DNA of 64,000 nt, from positions 868,001 to 932,000 of the forward strand of contig NZ_CP061008.1 in assembly GCF_014490035.1 (NCBI RefSeq). Reading direction: 5' to 3'. The stretch comes from Achromobacter xylosoxidans. GTDB lineage: Bacteria; Pseudomonadota; Gammaproteobacteria; Burkholderiales; Burkholderiaceae_B. Made by a program: the position numbers and the translations under genes. The notes below the pieces were generated by a model. That model had not been told where the DNA came from. It saw nothing but the letters and a program-made list of their open reading frames with translations, and did not search any database. This document shows positions 34,064 to 43,436 of the stretch, in pieces; within the stretch, counting starts at the first letter, position 1; each line of letters starts with the position of its first letter.

Positions 34064-35479
34064 ATGGTCGACGTCTTGGTGGTGGGAGGGGGTAACGCGG
34101 CGCTGTGCGCGGCCCTGATGGCGCGCGAGGCCGGCGCCAGCGTGCTGCTGCTGGAAGCGGCGCCGCGCGAATGGCGCGGCGGCAATTCGCAGCACACGCG
34201 CAATCTGCGCTGCATGCACGATGCGCCGCAGGACGTGCTGGTCGAGGCCTATCCCGAGGAAGAATACTGGCAGGACCTGCTCAAGGTGACGGGCGGGCTG
34301 ACCAACGAGCATCTGGCGCGGCTGGTCATCCGCGAGTCCTCCACCTGTCGCGACTGGATGCGCCGCCATGGCGTGAACTTCCAGCCGCCGCTGTCGGGCG
34401 CGCTGCACGTGGCGCGCACCAACGCGTTCTTCATGGGCGGCGGCAAGGCCCTGGTCAACGCCTACTACCGCAGCGCCGAGGCGCTGGGCGTACGGATCCG
34501 CTACGACGCGCCGGTCGACTCGCTGGAGCTGGATGGCGGGCGTTTCGTGGCGGCGCGCATCGGCGATGAGCGCATCGAGGCGCGCGCCTGTGTGCTGGCG
34601 GCCGGCGGCTTCGAGTCCAACCGCGAGTGGCTGCGCGAGGCCTGGGGCCAGAACGAGCGCGGCGAATGGCCGGCCGACAATTTCCTGATCCGCGGCACGC
34701 GCTACAACATGGGTGTGCTGCTGAAGTTCATGCTGGACGCCGGCGCGGACAGCATCGGCGATCCGTCGCAGTCGCATTGCGTGGCCATCGACGCGCGCGC
34801 GCCGCTGTACGACGGCGGCATCTGCACGCGCATCGATTGCGTGTCCCTGGGCGTGGTGGTCAACCGCGAGGCGCGGCGCTTCTACGACGAGGGCGAGGAC
34901 TTCTGGCCCAAGCGCTATGCCATTTGGGGCCGCCTGACGGCCATGCAGCCGGGCCAGATCGCCTATTCCATCATCGACGCCAAGGCCGTGGGCCGCTTCA
35001 TGCCGCCGGTGTTTCCCGGTGTGCAGGCCGACACCTTGCCCGAACTGGCCGTGAAGCTGGGCCTGGATCCGGTGGTCTTCGAGCAAACCCTGAGCGACTA
35101 CAACGCGGCCTGCCGTGTCGGCAAGTTCGACCATACGGCGCTGGACGACTGCCATACCGAGGGCCTGGCGCCGGCCAAGACGCACTGGGCGAGGCCCATC
35201 GACACGGCGCCGTTCTATGGCTATGCCTTGCGGCCCGGCATCACCTTTACCTACCTGGGCCTGAAGGTGGACGACACCGCCGCGGTCCGGTTCAACGACG
35301 TGCCTAGCGACAACCTGTTCGTCGCGGGCGAAATGATGGCCGGCAACGTGCTGGGCAAAGGCTATACGGCCGGGGTGGGCATGTCCATCGGCACGGCCTT
35401 CGGCCGCATCGCCGGCACCCGGGCCGCGGCAGCCGCGCGCGCCCGGCACAACGCGGAAGCACGACATGAAGCAGCTTGA
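34064..35479 (+). CDS. tcuA: FAD-dependent tricarballylate dehydrogenase TcuA
   Basis: 471 residues of the fumarate reductase/succinate dehydrogenase flavoprotein fold. The dinucleotide-binding motif GGGNAA lies at about 8-13 with an acidic residue closing the beta-alpha-beta unit (LLLEAA). The C-terminus [19 protein letters not shown] is the family's FAD-binding end. TcuA oxidises tricarballylate to cis-aconitate, passing electrons to TcuB. GAGGA precedes the ATG by eight bases. The gene overlaps tcuB by 14 nt. The TcuA-TcuB pairing makes the assignment firm, though citrate-like substrates other than tricarballylate are possible. Confidence 0.9.
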   Translation: MVDVLVVGGGNAALCAALMAREAGASVLLLEAAPREWRGGNSQHTRNLRCMHDAPQDVLVEAYPEEEYWQDLLKVTGGLTNEHLARLVIRESSTCRDWMRRHGVNFQPPLSGALHVARTNAFFMGGGKALVNAYYRSAEALGVRIRYDAPVDSLELDGGRFVAARIGDERIEARACVLAAGGFESNREWLREAWGQNERGEWPADNFLIRGTRYNMGVLLKFMLDAGADSIGDPSQSHCVAIDARAPLYDGGICTRIDCVSLGVVVNREARRFYDEGEDFWPKRYAIWGRLTAMQPGQIAYSIIDAKAVGRFMPPVFPGVQADTLPELAVKLGLDPVVFEQTLSDYNAACRVGKFDHTALDDCHTEGLAPAKTHWARPIDTAPFYGYALRPGITFTYLGLKVDDTAAVRFNDVPSDNLFVAGEMMAGNVLGKGYTAGVGMSIGTAFGRIAGTRAAAAARARHNAEARHEAA

Positions 35480-36695
35480 AGCCCTGGCCCGCGAGGCCCA
35501 GTCCTTTTCCACGCAGCACGGCGAGGCAGCATCCGTCATGGCAGAGCAGCCCGTGCGCTGGCATGCCAAACAGGCCGAACTCCAGACGGATCTGCTGACG
35601 GGCGATGAAACCGAAGTCGCCCGCGTCATGCAGATCTGCAACGCCTGCCGCTATTGCGAAGGATTCTGCGCGGTGTTTCCCGCCATGACCCGCCGCCTGG
35701 AATTCGGCAAGGCCGACCTGAACTACCTGGCCAACCTGTGCCACAACTGCGGCGCCTGTCTGCACGCCTGCCAGTACGCGCCGCCGCACGAGTTCGCGGT
35801 GAACGTGCCGCAGGCCATGGCCCGCGTCCGGATGCAGACGTACACCGATTACGCCTGGCCCGCGGCGCTGGGCGCCCTGTATAAGCGCAATGGCCTGACC
35901 GTGTCGCTGGCTGCCGCTGCGGGCCTGGCGCTGTTTCTGACGCTGGCCGTGCTGATGGCGGGCGGCCTGTTCCATGAGCCCATGGCCGGCAACTTCTACG
36001 CGGTGTTCCCGCACAACACGCTGGCGCTGATGTTTGGCGTGGTGTTCGGCTTCGCGATGCTGGCGCTGGGCGTGGGCGTGACGCGCTTCTGGCGCAATGT
36101 CAGCCCGGGAGCGGCCACAGGCGCTGCGGTGGCGGAGGCTGCGCATGACGCGCTGCGGCTGCGCTATCTGGATGGCGGACATGGCAAGGGCTGCAACAAC
36201 GCGGACGACGCCTTCACCTTGTGGCGCCGGCGCTTCCATCACTTCACCTTCTACGGCTTCATGCTGTGTTTTGCCGCCACCAGTGTGGCCACGCTGTACC
36301 ACTATGCGTTGGGCCTGCAGGCGCCGTATCCGTTCTGGAGCGCGCCGGTGCTGCTGGGCACGGCGGGTGGCATCGGCCTGCTGATCGGACCGGCGGGCTT
36401 GCTGTGGCTGAACCTCAAGCGCCATCCGCAGCAGGGCGACGCGGCGCAAAAGCCCATGGACCGCGGCTTCATCGCGCTGCTGTTCCTGACCAGCGCAACG
36501 GGCCTGGCCTTGCTGGCCGGCCGCGACGGCGGCGCGATGGCGCTGCTGCTGGCCATCCACCTGGGCGTGGTGATGGCGCTGTTCCTGACGCTGCCTTACG
36601 GCAAGTTCGCTCACGGCATCTACCGTTCGGCCGCGCTGCTGAAATGGGCCATCGAGAAACGCCAGCCCAACAAGCTGCAGCTGGGCTCGGATTGA
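35466..36695 (+). CDS. tcuB: Tricarballylate utilisation electron-transfer protein TcuB
   Basis: 409 residues. The N-terminal third carries two iron-sulfur motifs, [11 protein letters not shown] and [11 protein letters not shown], and the C-terminal part has six hydrophobic segments with histidines suitable for haem b ([22 protein letters not shown]). TcuB reoxidises the reduced flavin of TcuA and feeds electrons to the respiratory chain at the inner membrane. Start inside the end of tcuA implies coupling. Confidence 0.92.
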   Translation: MKQLEALAREAQSFSTQHGEAASVMAEQPVRWHAKQAELQTDLLTGDETEVARVMQICNACRYCEGFCAVFPAMTRRLEFGKADLNYLANLCHNCGACLHACQYAPPHEFAVNVPQAMARVRMQTYTDYAWPAALGALYKRNGLTVSLAAAAGLALFLTLAVLMAGGLFHEPMAGNFYAVFPHNTLALMFGVVFGFAMLALGVGVTRFWRNVSPGAATGAAVAEAAHDALRLRYLDGGHGKGCNNADDAFTLWRRRFHHFTFYGFMLCFAATSVATLYHYALGLQAPYPFWSAPVLLGTAGGIGLLIGPAGLLWLNLKRHPQQGDAAQKPMDRGFIALLFLTSATGLALLAGRDGGAMALLLAIHLGVVMALFLTLPYGKFAHGIYRSAALLKWAIEKRQPNKLQLGSD

Positions 36696-36768
36696 AGCAC
36701 CGCGCAGCCGCGCGGCCATGACGGCGCCCGTCGACGGCGCCGCGACCGACAACATCCAGGAGACTTCA

Positions 36769-37746
36769 ATGTTCCGCACTTCCTTGCTGGCGCGCGCCGC
36801 GCTGGCCGCCTGTCTGCTGCCGGCCTTGCCGGCGGCGCACGCCCAGTCTTTCCCCTCGAAGCCGATCACGTTGGTGGTGCCGCATTCCGCGGGCGGCACT
36901 TCGGACATCCTGGCACGCACCGTTGCGGCCGAGGCCGCCAAGACCTTGGGCCAGACTATCGTCATCGACAACAAGGGCGGCGCCAACGGCACCATCGCCG
37001 CCAAGCAGGTGGCCACGTCCGCGCCGGACGGCTACACGCTGCTTTTGGCCACCGCCAGCACGCACGGCATCAATCCGTCCTTGTATTCGCGGATTTCCTA
37101 TGACGCGGTGAAGGACTTCACGCCCGTGACGCTGCTGGCCACGGTGCCCAACGTACTGGTGGTGGGCAAGCAGGTGCAAGCCGCCAATGTGCAGGAGCTG
37201 GTGTCCTACATCCGGTCGCAGGGCGACAAGATCAACATGGGCTCGGCCGGCGCGGGCACCCCCGGCCATCTGGCCGGCGAGATGTTCAAGAGCGCCGCCA
37301 AGCTCCAGTTCACGCACATCCCCTACAAGGGCGGCAGCCCCGCCATCACAGACCTGATCGGCGGGCAGATCGACTTCATGTTCACCACCATTCCCGGCGT
37401 GCTGCCGCACGTGAAGGCCGGCACGCTGCGCGCGCTGGCGGTCACCTCGCCGCAGCGTTCGCCCGCCATGCCGGATATTCCCACCATGGCGGAATCGGGC
37501 CTGCCCGGCTTTCAGGCCGTGTCCTGGCACGGCATCGTTGCGCCGGCCGGCACGCCGGACGCGGTGGTCGCCACGCTGAACCAGGCGCTGAGCGGTGCGC
37601 TGGCCGCTCCGGCCGTCAAGCAACGCCTGATGGAAGAGGGCGCGCAGGCCTCCAGCCTGAACACGGCGGCGTTCGGCGCCTTCATCCAGAGCGAGATCGC
37701 GGCCTGGGCCAAGGCGGTCAAGGATTCGGGCGCCACGGCCAACTAG
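36769..37746 (+). CDS. Tripartite tricarboxylate transporter substrate-binding protein (TctC/Bug family)
   Basis: 325 residues from the ATG at 36769, preceded by AGGAG. A signal peptide ends PAAHAQS (about residue 25). The mature protein shows the Bug pattern: YPxKPI-like SFPSKPITLVVPHSAGG, then GGANGTIAA, HIPYKGGSPAITDLIGGQIDF and MPDIPTMAESG. It binds a carboxylated solute in the periplasm for a TctAB permease. Here it replaces the usual TcuC transporter position, but no TctA/TctB genes are in the window. Its stop codon overlaps the stop of the convergent TonB receptor gene in a shared CTAG. Confidence 0.92.
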   Translation: MFRTSLLARAALAACLLPALPAAHAQSFPSKPITLVVPHSAGGTSDILARTVAAEAAKTLGQTIVIDNKGGANGTIAAKQVATSAPDGYTLLLATASTHGINPSLYSRISYDAVKDFTPVTLLATVPNVLVVGKQVQAANVQELVSYIRSQGDKINMGSAGAGTPGHLAGEMFKSAAKLQFTHIPYKGGSPAITDLIGGQIDFMFTTIPGVLPHVKAGTLRALAVTSPQRSPAMPDIPTMAESGLPGFQAVSWHGIVAPAGTPDAVVATLNQALSGALAAPAVKQRLMEEGAQASSLNTAAFGAFIQSEIAAWAKAVKDSGATAN

Positions 37747-40187
37747 AACTTGTAGCGCAGCTGCGCCAACACGTTGCGCGGCGCGCCGTAGTAGACGGAG
37801 TTGTAGTTGCCGATGCCGGAGTAGTAGGTCTTGTCCAGCACGTTGTTCAGGTTCACCGTCACGCGCAGGTCCTTGTTGAAGTCATAGGCCGCCATCAAGC
37901 CGAAAACGCCGTAGCTGTCCTGCGTGAAGCGGCGGTTGGCGCCATTGACGGTCTGCGAGAAATAGGTGCTTCCCTGCCAGAGCATGTTGCCGCCCACCGT
38001 CAGGCGGTGCCAGTCTCCCGGCAGGCGATAAGTGGTGGCAAGCTTGAACAACTGCTCGGGCTGGGTTGTGCTGACGCGTTCGCCTGCACGGTCGCGCGAC
38101 CGGCTATAGGTGTAGCCGGCATGCAGTTGCCAGCCGGGCAGCAACTCGCCGGATACCTCCAGTTCGATGCCCCGGGTAGTTACGCCGGGTACGGCGATAT
38201 AGGCGGTGCCGCCAGTGGGCGTCATGGCGCCGCTGGGATCCAGTTCGGCGACGTTGTCCTGCTTGAGCTGGAACAACGCGACGCTGGCGTTCAGGCGGCC
38301 GTCCAGGTATTCGCCCTTGGCTCCCACTTCCACGCTCTTGCCCGTCATGGGATCCAGCTGGCGATTGGATGCGTCGAAGTTGAAGGCCTGCGGCTTGAAC
38401 ACGTCGGTGTAGCTGGCATAGACGGTGTGGTAAGCGTCCACATCGAATGTGACGCCGGCATACGGAATGAACTTGTTCTTCACATCGGTGCCATAGTTGC
38501 CGCGAAAGCCGCTGCTGAAGACGGAATTCTGTTCCCAGCGGTAGTCGGTCAGCCGTCCGCCCAGGATCAGCGCGAATCGGTCGGTGGGGTGTAGGACGGT
38601 GGCGCCGTAGAGGATCTTCTGCGATACCTCGATATCGTGGTCGAGCAGACGTTTGTAGACCGTGGGCTTGAAGCTATTGTTGTTCCAGTTGAAGGCGTCT
38701 TTGATGGTCGTGTCGCTCAGGCCGTCGTCGCGTCGCGACGTTGAGTGCGTGCGCGCGGCGTTGTAGCCGAACACCAGGTCATGGCGGCGGCCCAGCAGCG
38801 AGTACGTGCCGGAGGCCTGCACGTCCACGCTGTTCTCGCGCGAATCCGTATCGAACAGGCTGGCCTGGCCCAGGCTGTGGCTGATGCTGTGCGTCTTCGC
38901 GTCGATGAATGAACTGCCCATCCCGGCGATCAGCTCGCTGGACGAATAATTCCGATGCCCCGCGGCCAGCTTCAGTTGCCAGTCGTTGTCGAAGGTATGC
39001 GTGACGTCGGCGAAGTAGCGGGTGGTCTCGTGATTGCGCCAAGTCCACTTGTCGGCGGGATTGGTCGAACGCGAGAAGCTCGCCTGCCGGCCGTCCGAGT
39101 AGAACGCGGGCAGGTGGATGTTGGATGAGGCGTCGTTCTTGTTTTTTTGATATTCGATACCCAGCGTTGCCGTGGTGCGCGGCGTGATGTCGGCTTCGAC
39201 TATGCCGTAGAGCACGTCCTCGCGGGTTTTCGTGTACTCGATGAAGCTGGCGCTGTCGTTCACCGCGGCGATCATCCGGCCGCGGATCCTGCCGTTCTCG
39301 GCCAGCGAGCCGCCCAGATCCAGTTCGCCCCGGTACTGATCCCAGGACCCGGCGCCGGCGGTGACGCTGCCCTGGAATTCGCGGGTGGGCCGCTTGCGGA
39401 TCAGGTTGATGACGCCCGAAGGATAGCCGGCGCCATTGACCAGGCCCGTGGCGCCCTTGAGGATCTCGACGCGGTCGTAGATGACCGAGCTGCTGATGCT
39501 GTAGTTGTCCCGCACGTTACCGCCGTCGCTGGACAGGCTGGGCAGGCCGTCGAACTGGAAATTCTGCAGCTGGAAGCCGCGGGAATAGAAAGCGTAGCCT
39601 TCGGAGTTGCTGCGGCTGACGACGACGCCTGGCGCTTGCTCCAGCGCGCCGGCAACGGTGACGATGCCCTGGTCTTCCATCTGTTGGCGCGTGATGACCG
39701 TGACGGACTGCGGCGTTTCGCGCAATGACAAGCGCATGCGCGTGGCGGAGTTGGATTCGGGTACGGTATAGGAACCCGTGCCTTCGCTGGGCGGGATGAG
39801 GCTGCTGGCCGTGACCATGACCGGTTCCAGGGAGGTCACGGCGCCAGCTGGAGGCTGCAGACGCACGCTCAGCACCCCCGCAGGGGTGACGACGAGTTCC
39901 AGGCCTGTGCCCGCCAAGGCCTGCCGGGCCGCGGCTTCGGCGCTCAGCGAGCCGCGCACCGGCGCGGCTTGCTTGCCTGCGACAAGTTCGGCGTTCGCCG
40001 AGATGGTGCGGCCGCTATGCAGCGAAATCCGGCTCAGCGTGTCCGCCAGGGGCGCGGCTGGCAGGTCGTAGGACTGTGCGGCCTGATGCGCGGGGGCGGC
40101 GTCCTGCGCAATGGCGGACTGCGGCAGCGCGCCAGCGCTGAGGGCGACGGCGACTAGCGCTGCGCTGCGGCTCAAGGGGAAATTCAT
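37743..40187 (-). CDS. TonB-dependent siderophore receptor with signalling (STN) domain
   Basis: 814 residues. A signal peptide (to about residue 27, SAIAQ) is followed by an STN domain (~45-115: YDLPAAPLADTLSRISLHSG), a TonB-box region, the plug (~150-270: RETPQSVTVITRQQMEDQ, VEILKGATGL) and a 22-stranded barrel ending in the typical LAQLRYKF with terminal Phe. The STN domain talks to FecR, so ligand binding switches on the FecI-type sigma factor encoded upstream. The ligand is probably a ferric siderophore (FhuE/FpvA-like plug); the exact one cannot be read. Gene order sigma-FecR-receptor is classic. Confidence 0.93.
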   Translation of the reverse strand: MNFPLSRSAALVAVALSAGALPQSAIAQDAAPAHQAAQSYDLPAAPLADTLSRISLHSGRTISANAELVAGKQAAPVRGSLSAEAAARQALAGTGLELVVTPAGVLSVRLQPPAGAVTSLEPVMVTASSLIPPSEGTGSYTVPESNSATRMRLSLRETPQSVTVITRQQMEDQGIVTVAGALEQAPGVVVSRSNSEGYAFYSRGFQLQNFQFDGLPSLSSDGGNVRDNYSISSSVIYDRVEILKGATGLVNGAGYPSGVINLIRKRPTREFQGSVTAGAGSWDQYRGELDLGGSLAENGRIRGRMIAAVNDSASFIEYTKTREDVLYGIVEADITPRTTATLGIEYQKNKNDASSNIHLPAFYSDGRQASFSRSTNPADKWTWRNHETTRYFADVTHTFDNDWQLKLAAGHRNYSSSELIAGMGSSFIDAKTHSISHSLGQASLFDTDSRENSVDVQASGTYSLLGRRHDLVFGYNAARTHSTSRRDDGLSDTTIKDAFNWNNNSFKPTVYKRLLDHDIEVSQKILYGATVLHPTDRFALILGGRLTDYRWEQNSVFSSGFRGNYGTDVKNKFIPYAGVTFDVDAYHTVYASYTDVFKPQAFNFDASNRQLDPMTGKSVEVGAKGEYLDGRLNASVALFQLKQDNVAELDPSGAMTPTGGTAYIAVPGVTTRGIELEVSGELLPGWQLHAGYTYSRSRDRAGERVSTTQPEQLFKLATTYRLPGDWHRLTVGGNMLWQGSTYFSQTVNGANRRFTQDSYGVFGLMAAYDFNKDLRVTVNLNNVLDKTYYSGIGNYNSVYYGAPRNVLAQLRYKF

Positions 40188-40291
40188 GATTCAAGATGTC
40201 CGGCAAAAGGAGATTTCGGTTGCGTCACAGGTAATGACGGATACCGGACCTCAATCCCCTCATCGCCGCGCGGGCCACGCGATTGTTTTTG

Positions 40292-41269
40292 TTATGCGGC
40301 GTCCACCAGCGTCAGCCATGGACCGTAGCGACGGACCTGTATCGGCAGGGTTTCGCTCAGGGCCAGCAGGGTCTGGCGCGGGGCGTCCAGCGGGAATACG
40401 CCGAATACGCGCAGCTCGGCGGCTTGCGGCGACAGGCGGATCACGCCGGGCTGATAGGCGCGCAACTGCTCTATCACTTCTGCCAGGCGGGCGTCGCGCA
40501 CACTGAGGATGCCGCTGCGCCAGCTGGCCTGCGCGGCGCCGTCCCGTTGCCACGCGCGATTGTGGTCGAAGGCCGCGGTGCCGGTTTGCGGCAGCGTCAG
40601 GGCGGCGCCATGGTCGGGCTGCAGCGTAAGCATGTTCTCAAGGGCGCTGGCGACGGCGTAGGTATCGAACTGGTTCACAGCCAGATGCGATTGGCCGCCG
40701 GTCACGGCGCCGTACCGGGTTTGGACCACGAAGGGCCGGCTGTCGGAGCGGGCCTCGGCATAGAGTCCACCCTGGCGCAGCACGACGGTGCGTCGCAAGT
40801 CGTCATAGCGGACATCGACGGCCGAACGCGCGTTCAGCGTCAGCGTGGAACCGTCTTCCAGCGCGTAGGTCTGCCGTTCGCCGGTGCGGGTGGAATAGGT
40901 GGCGGACAGTCCGGCAAGCGGAATGTAGCGGTCGGCCATCAAGGCGCCGGCAGACACGCCGGAGAACAGCATCGCCAGCTTCAGCACGCGGCGTCTGTCC
41001 AACCCGCTGCTTTGCAGCAGGGCGGCCCGCGCGGCGCGGGCGGGACCGGGCGCCGCTTCTGCCGCTCCTCGCAACTGGGCCAGGGGCTGGCGCATGATGC
41101 CGTCCACCTCGGCCCAGGCGCGCGCGTTTTCCGGATGGCTGGCGAGCCAGCGCTCGAAGCGCTGGCGGTCGTGGTCCGTGGCCTTGCCGGATGTCAGCAG
41201 CACGATCCAGTCAACGGCGCGTTCCATCAGCGCGTCGCGGGCGGCGCGGGGCGCGGAGACACCGCTCAT
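40292..41269 (-). CDS. fecR: FecR-type anti-sigma/signal transducer
   Basis: 325 residues from the ATG at 41269, which overlaps the sigma-factor stop (ATGA). A cytoplasmic N-terminal domain with the DUF4880-type block (AVDWIVLLTSGKATDHDRQRFERWLASHPENARAW) is followed by one membrane segment (~95-115) and the periplasmic FecR domain (YALEDGSTLTLNARSAVDV; LRQGGLYAEA). It holds the partner sigma factor until the receptor's STN domain signals ferric-siderophore binding. Confidence 0.93.
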   Translation of the reverse strand: MSGVSAPRAARDALMERAVDWIVLLTSGKATDHDRQRFERWLASHPENARAWAEVDGIMRQPLAQLRGAAEAAPGPARAARAALLQSSGLDRRRVLKLAMLFSGVSAGALMADRYIPLAGLSATYSTRTGERQTYALEDGSTLTLNARSAVDVRYDDLRRTVVLRQGGLYAEARSDSRPFVVQTRYGAVTGGQSHLAVNQFDTYAVASALENMLTLQPDHGAALTLPQTGTAAFDHNRAWQRDGAAQASWRSGILSVRDARLAEVIEQLRAYQPGVIRLSPQAAELRVFGVFPLDAPRQTLLALSETLPIQVRRYGPWLTLVDAA

Positions 41270-41778
41270 GCCAGATCGGCTGCGCGGCGCGAGGCGATGC
41301 AGTGCAGAAAGGCGCGCTTTACATGACGCTCGACCGTCGCCAGCGACAGGCCCAAGGCCTGGGCAATGGCTGGGTGCGTCATTCCGTCCAGCCGGTTCAG
41401 CAGGAAGGCATGTTTGACCGGCACGGGAAGGCCGTCCAGCAGGCGATCGATCTCCATGACCGCCTGCTTCAGCATCAGCAGCGTCTCGGGGGATGCCATG
41501 ACCGGCTCCGGCTCCTGCGACAGCGCCTGCAGGTAGCGGGCTTCGACATCGCGCGTGCGCCATAGGTCGATGGTGAGCCGGCGGGCCAGGGTCAGCAGGT
41601 AGGCGCGCGGTTCGGAAGGGACGACGGCGTTGGGCGAGACGAGGACGCGGAAGAATGTGTCTTGCGTGAGGTCGGCGGCGTCTGCGCGGTTGTTGACGCG
41701 CCGGTTCAACCAGCCTAGCAGCCAATCATGATGTTCCGCGTAAAGCCGGTGGACGTTCTGGTACGCGAGGGAGTCCAT
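41266..41778 (-). CDS. fecI: ECF sigma factor, FecI type
   Basis: 170 residues with sigma region 2 (HDWLLGWLNRRVNNRADAADLTQDTFFRVL) and region 4 (LNRLDGMTHPAIAQALGLSLATVERHVKRAF). It directs transcription of the downstream fecR-receptor genes when iron is short and the receptor is occupied. No strong Shine-Dalgarno is visible before the ATG. A Fur-box-like AT-rich dyad lies just upstream (41796-41822). Confidence 0.93.
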   Translation of the reverse strand: MDSLAYQNVHRLYAEHHDWLLGWLNRRVNNRADAADLTQDTFFRVLVSPNAVVPSEPRAYLLTLARRLTIDLWRTRDVEARYLQALSQEPEPVMASPETLLMLKQAVMEIDRLLDGLPVPVKHAFLLNRLDGMTHPAIAQALGLSLATVERHVKRAFLHCIASRRAADLA

Positions 41779-41795
41779 GGATGGCGAGGCGGTAA

Positions 41796-41822
41796 ATGGG
41801 TGTTAATAAGAATAACACTCAT
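41796..41822. promoter_or_regulatory. AT-rich dyad upstream of fecI, candidate Fur operator
   Basis: ATGGGTGTTA (41796-41805) and TAACACTCAT (41813-41822) are inverted repeats matching at 9 of 10 positions around a 7-nt AT spacer. The stretch from 41806 reads AATAAGAATAACACTCATT and agrees with the 19-bp Fur box at about 11 of 19 positions. Placement just before a FecI-type gene supports iron control; a different dimeric repressor remains possible. Confidence 0.5.
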
Positions 41823-41855
41823 TTATAACGTGAATCGCCGCCCAGGACAACGGGA

Positions 41856-43265
41856 CTAGCCCGCCAGCAGCTTGCCCAGCGTCGCCATGCCTTGCTCCAT
41901 CTCCGGATTCCAGGGATGCCCGCCGTTCAGACGCAGAAAATTACCGAAGCCGCCGGATGCCGAGAACAGCGGGCCCGGCGCGATGCTGATGCCGTGTCCC
42001 AGCGCGGCGCGATGGACCTTGAGCGTGTCGATGTGCGCGGGCAGCTCCACCCACACAAAGTAGCCGCCCAGCGGCCGCGTGGCGCGCGTGCCCTTGGGGA
42101 AGTAGCGGGCGATGGCTTGCAGCAGTTCTCCTTGCTGCTGGGCCAGCGCCTGGCGGAATTGCCGCAGGTGGCGATCGAAGCCGCCTTTTTCCAGATAGGC
42201 GGCGATGGCCGCCTGGGTCGGCGCGGCGGTCGCCAGGCTGGTGGTGAGCTTGTTGCGCATGATGCGGCGCGTGTAGCGGCCGGCGGCCACCCAGCCCACC
42301 CGGTAGCCCGGCGCCAGGGTCTTGGAGAACGAAGAGCAGTGCATGACGATGCCGTCGCGGTCGTAGGCCTTGGCCGGCCGCGGGCGTTGTTCGCCGAAAT
42401 ACAGCTCGCCGTAGACATCGTCTTCGATCAGCGCCACGTCGTGGCTGGCCAGCAGCCGCACCAGCGCTTCCTTCTTGTCGTCGGGCATGAGGCTGCCCAG
42501 CGGGTTCTGGAACGTGGTCATGAGCCAGCAGGCTTTGGGGCGGTGGCGCAGGATGGCCTGCTCCAGCGCCTGCAGGTCTATGCCTTCGCGCGGATGCGTG
42601 GCCACTTCGATGGCGTGCAGGTGATTGCGTTCCAGCGATTGCAGCGCGGCGTAGAAGGTGGGAGATTCCACGATGACCGCGTCGCCGGGCTCGGTGACTG
42701 CCGCCAGGCTCAGGTTCAGCGCGTCCAGCGCGCCGTTGGTGATGATGATGTCGTCCACCGGCACCGACATGCCATCGGCCAGGTAGCGCAGGGCGATGGC
42801 GCGGCGCAGGGCGGCATCGCCCGGACTGAGGTCGTCGATCGAGCCCCAGGGATCCAGGCGCTGCACCGTGGCTGCCATGAACTTCGCCAGGCGTCCGTAG
42901 GGCAGTAGCGAGGGGTTGGGAAAGGCCGAGCCGAAGGGCAGCATGTCGCGGCGCAGGGTGGCGTTAAGCACCTGCAGCACGTTGTCGCTGACGTCCACTG
43001 GATGGCGTCCTGCGCTGGCGCTGGACAGGCCGTCCAGCTCCGGCAGCGTGGCGTGCGGCGCGCGCAGCACGTAGTAGCCGGAGCGGTCGCGCGCGCGGAT
43101 CAGGCCGCGCGCTTCCAGCAGGTAATAGGCCTTGAACACCGTCGACGGGCTGACCCCGCGGCTGGCGCTGGTCTGCCGTACCGAGGGCAGGCGGTCGCCC
43201 GCCTGCAGCAGGCCCGATCGGATCGAGGCGGTGATTTCTTCTGTCAGCCGTTCATAGCGCTTCAT
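41856..43265 (-). CDS. MocR/PdxR-family regulator (GntR HTH fused to aminotransferase)
   Basis: 469 residues. The N-terminal GntR winged helix (~1-70: YERLTEEITASIRSGLLQAGDRLPSVRQTS, VSPSTVFKAYYLLEARGLI) is joined to a type I aminotransferase fold, with the PLP lysine in SSFSKTLAPGYRVGW. Such proteins are transcription factors that sense PLP or an amino compound. Target unknown; the cydAB operon starts behind it in the same direction and gives no hint. The start gives MKRYERL, consistent with the family. Confidence 0.93.
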   Translation of the reverse strand: MKRYERLTEEITASIRSGLLQAGDRLPSVRQTSASRGVSPSTVFKAYYLLEARGLIRARDRSGYYVLRAPHATLPELDGLSSASAGRHPVDVSDNVLQVLNATLRRDMLPFGSAFPNPSLLPYGRLAKFMAATVQRLDPWGSIDDLSPGDAALRRAIALRYLADGMSVPVDDIIITNGALDALNLSLAAVTEPGDAVIVESPTFYAALQSLERNHLHAIEVATHPREGIDLQALEQAILRHRPKACWLMTTFQNPLGSLMPDDKKEALVRLLASHDVALIEDDVYGELYFGEQRPRPAKAYDRDGIVMHCSSFSKTLAPGYRVGWVAAGRYTRRIMRNKLTTSLATAAPTQAAIAAYLEKGGFDRHLRQFRQALAQQQGELLQAIARYFPKGTRATRPLGGYFVWVELPAHIDTLKVHRAALGHGISIAPGPLFSASGGFGNFLRLNGGHPWNPEMEQGMATLGKLLAG

Positions 43266-43292
43266 GGGGCGGGTCCGTTTGCGTGGGTCGTT

Positions 43293-43436
43293 TCAGGTCG
43301 ACATGCCGATGGATCTCATCACCAGGCGCAGCGCGTAGGCCGCCACGCCCAGGGCCGCGACACTGCATGCCCAGATCATCGCCAGCCAGAGCAGCCGGCT
43401 GCGCCACGTGGGCAGGGAGGGTTGGGAGCCGTTCAT
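43293..43436 (-). CDS. DUF2474 small subunit of the bd-type oxidase
   Basis: 47 residues: a short polar N-terminus, one membrane segment (about 15-37: LLWLAMIWACSVAALGVAA) and a basic tail (RLVMRSIG). The ATG at 43436 overlaps the cydB stop (ATGA). Position and features match the DUF2474 proteins encoded after cydB in CIO-type operons, analogous to CydX, which stabilises the oxidase. Confidence 0.8.
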   Translation of the reverse strand: MNGSQPSLPTWRSRLLWLAMIWACSVAALGVAAYALRLVMRSIGMST

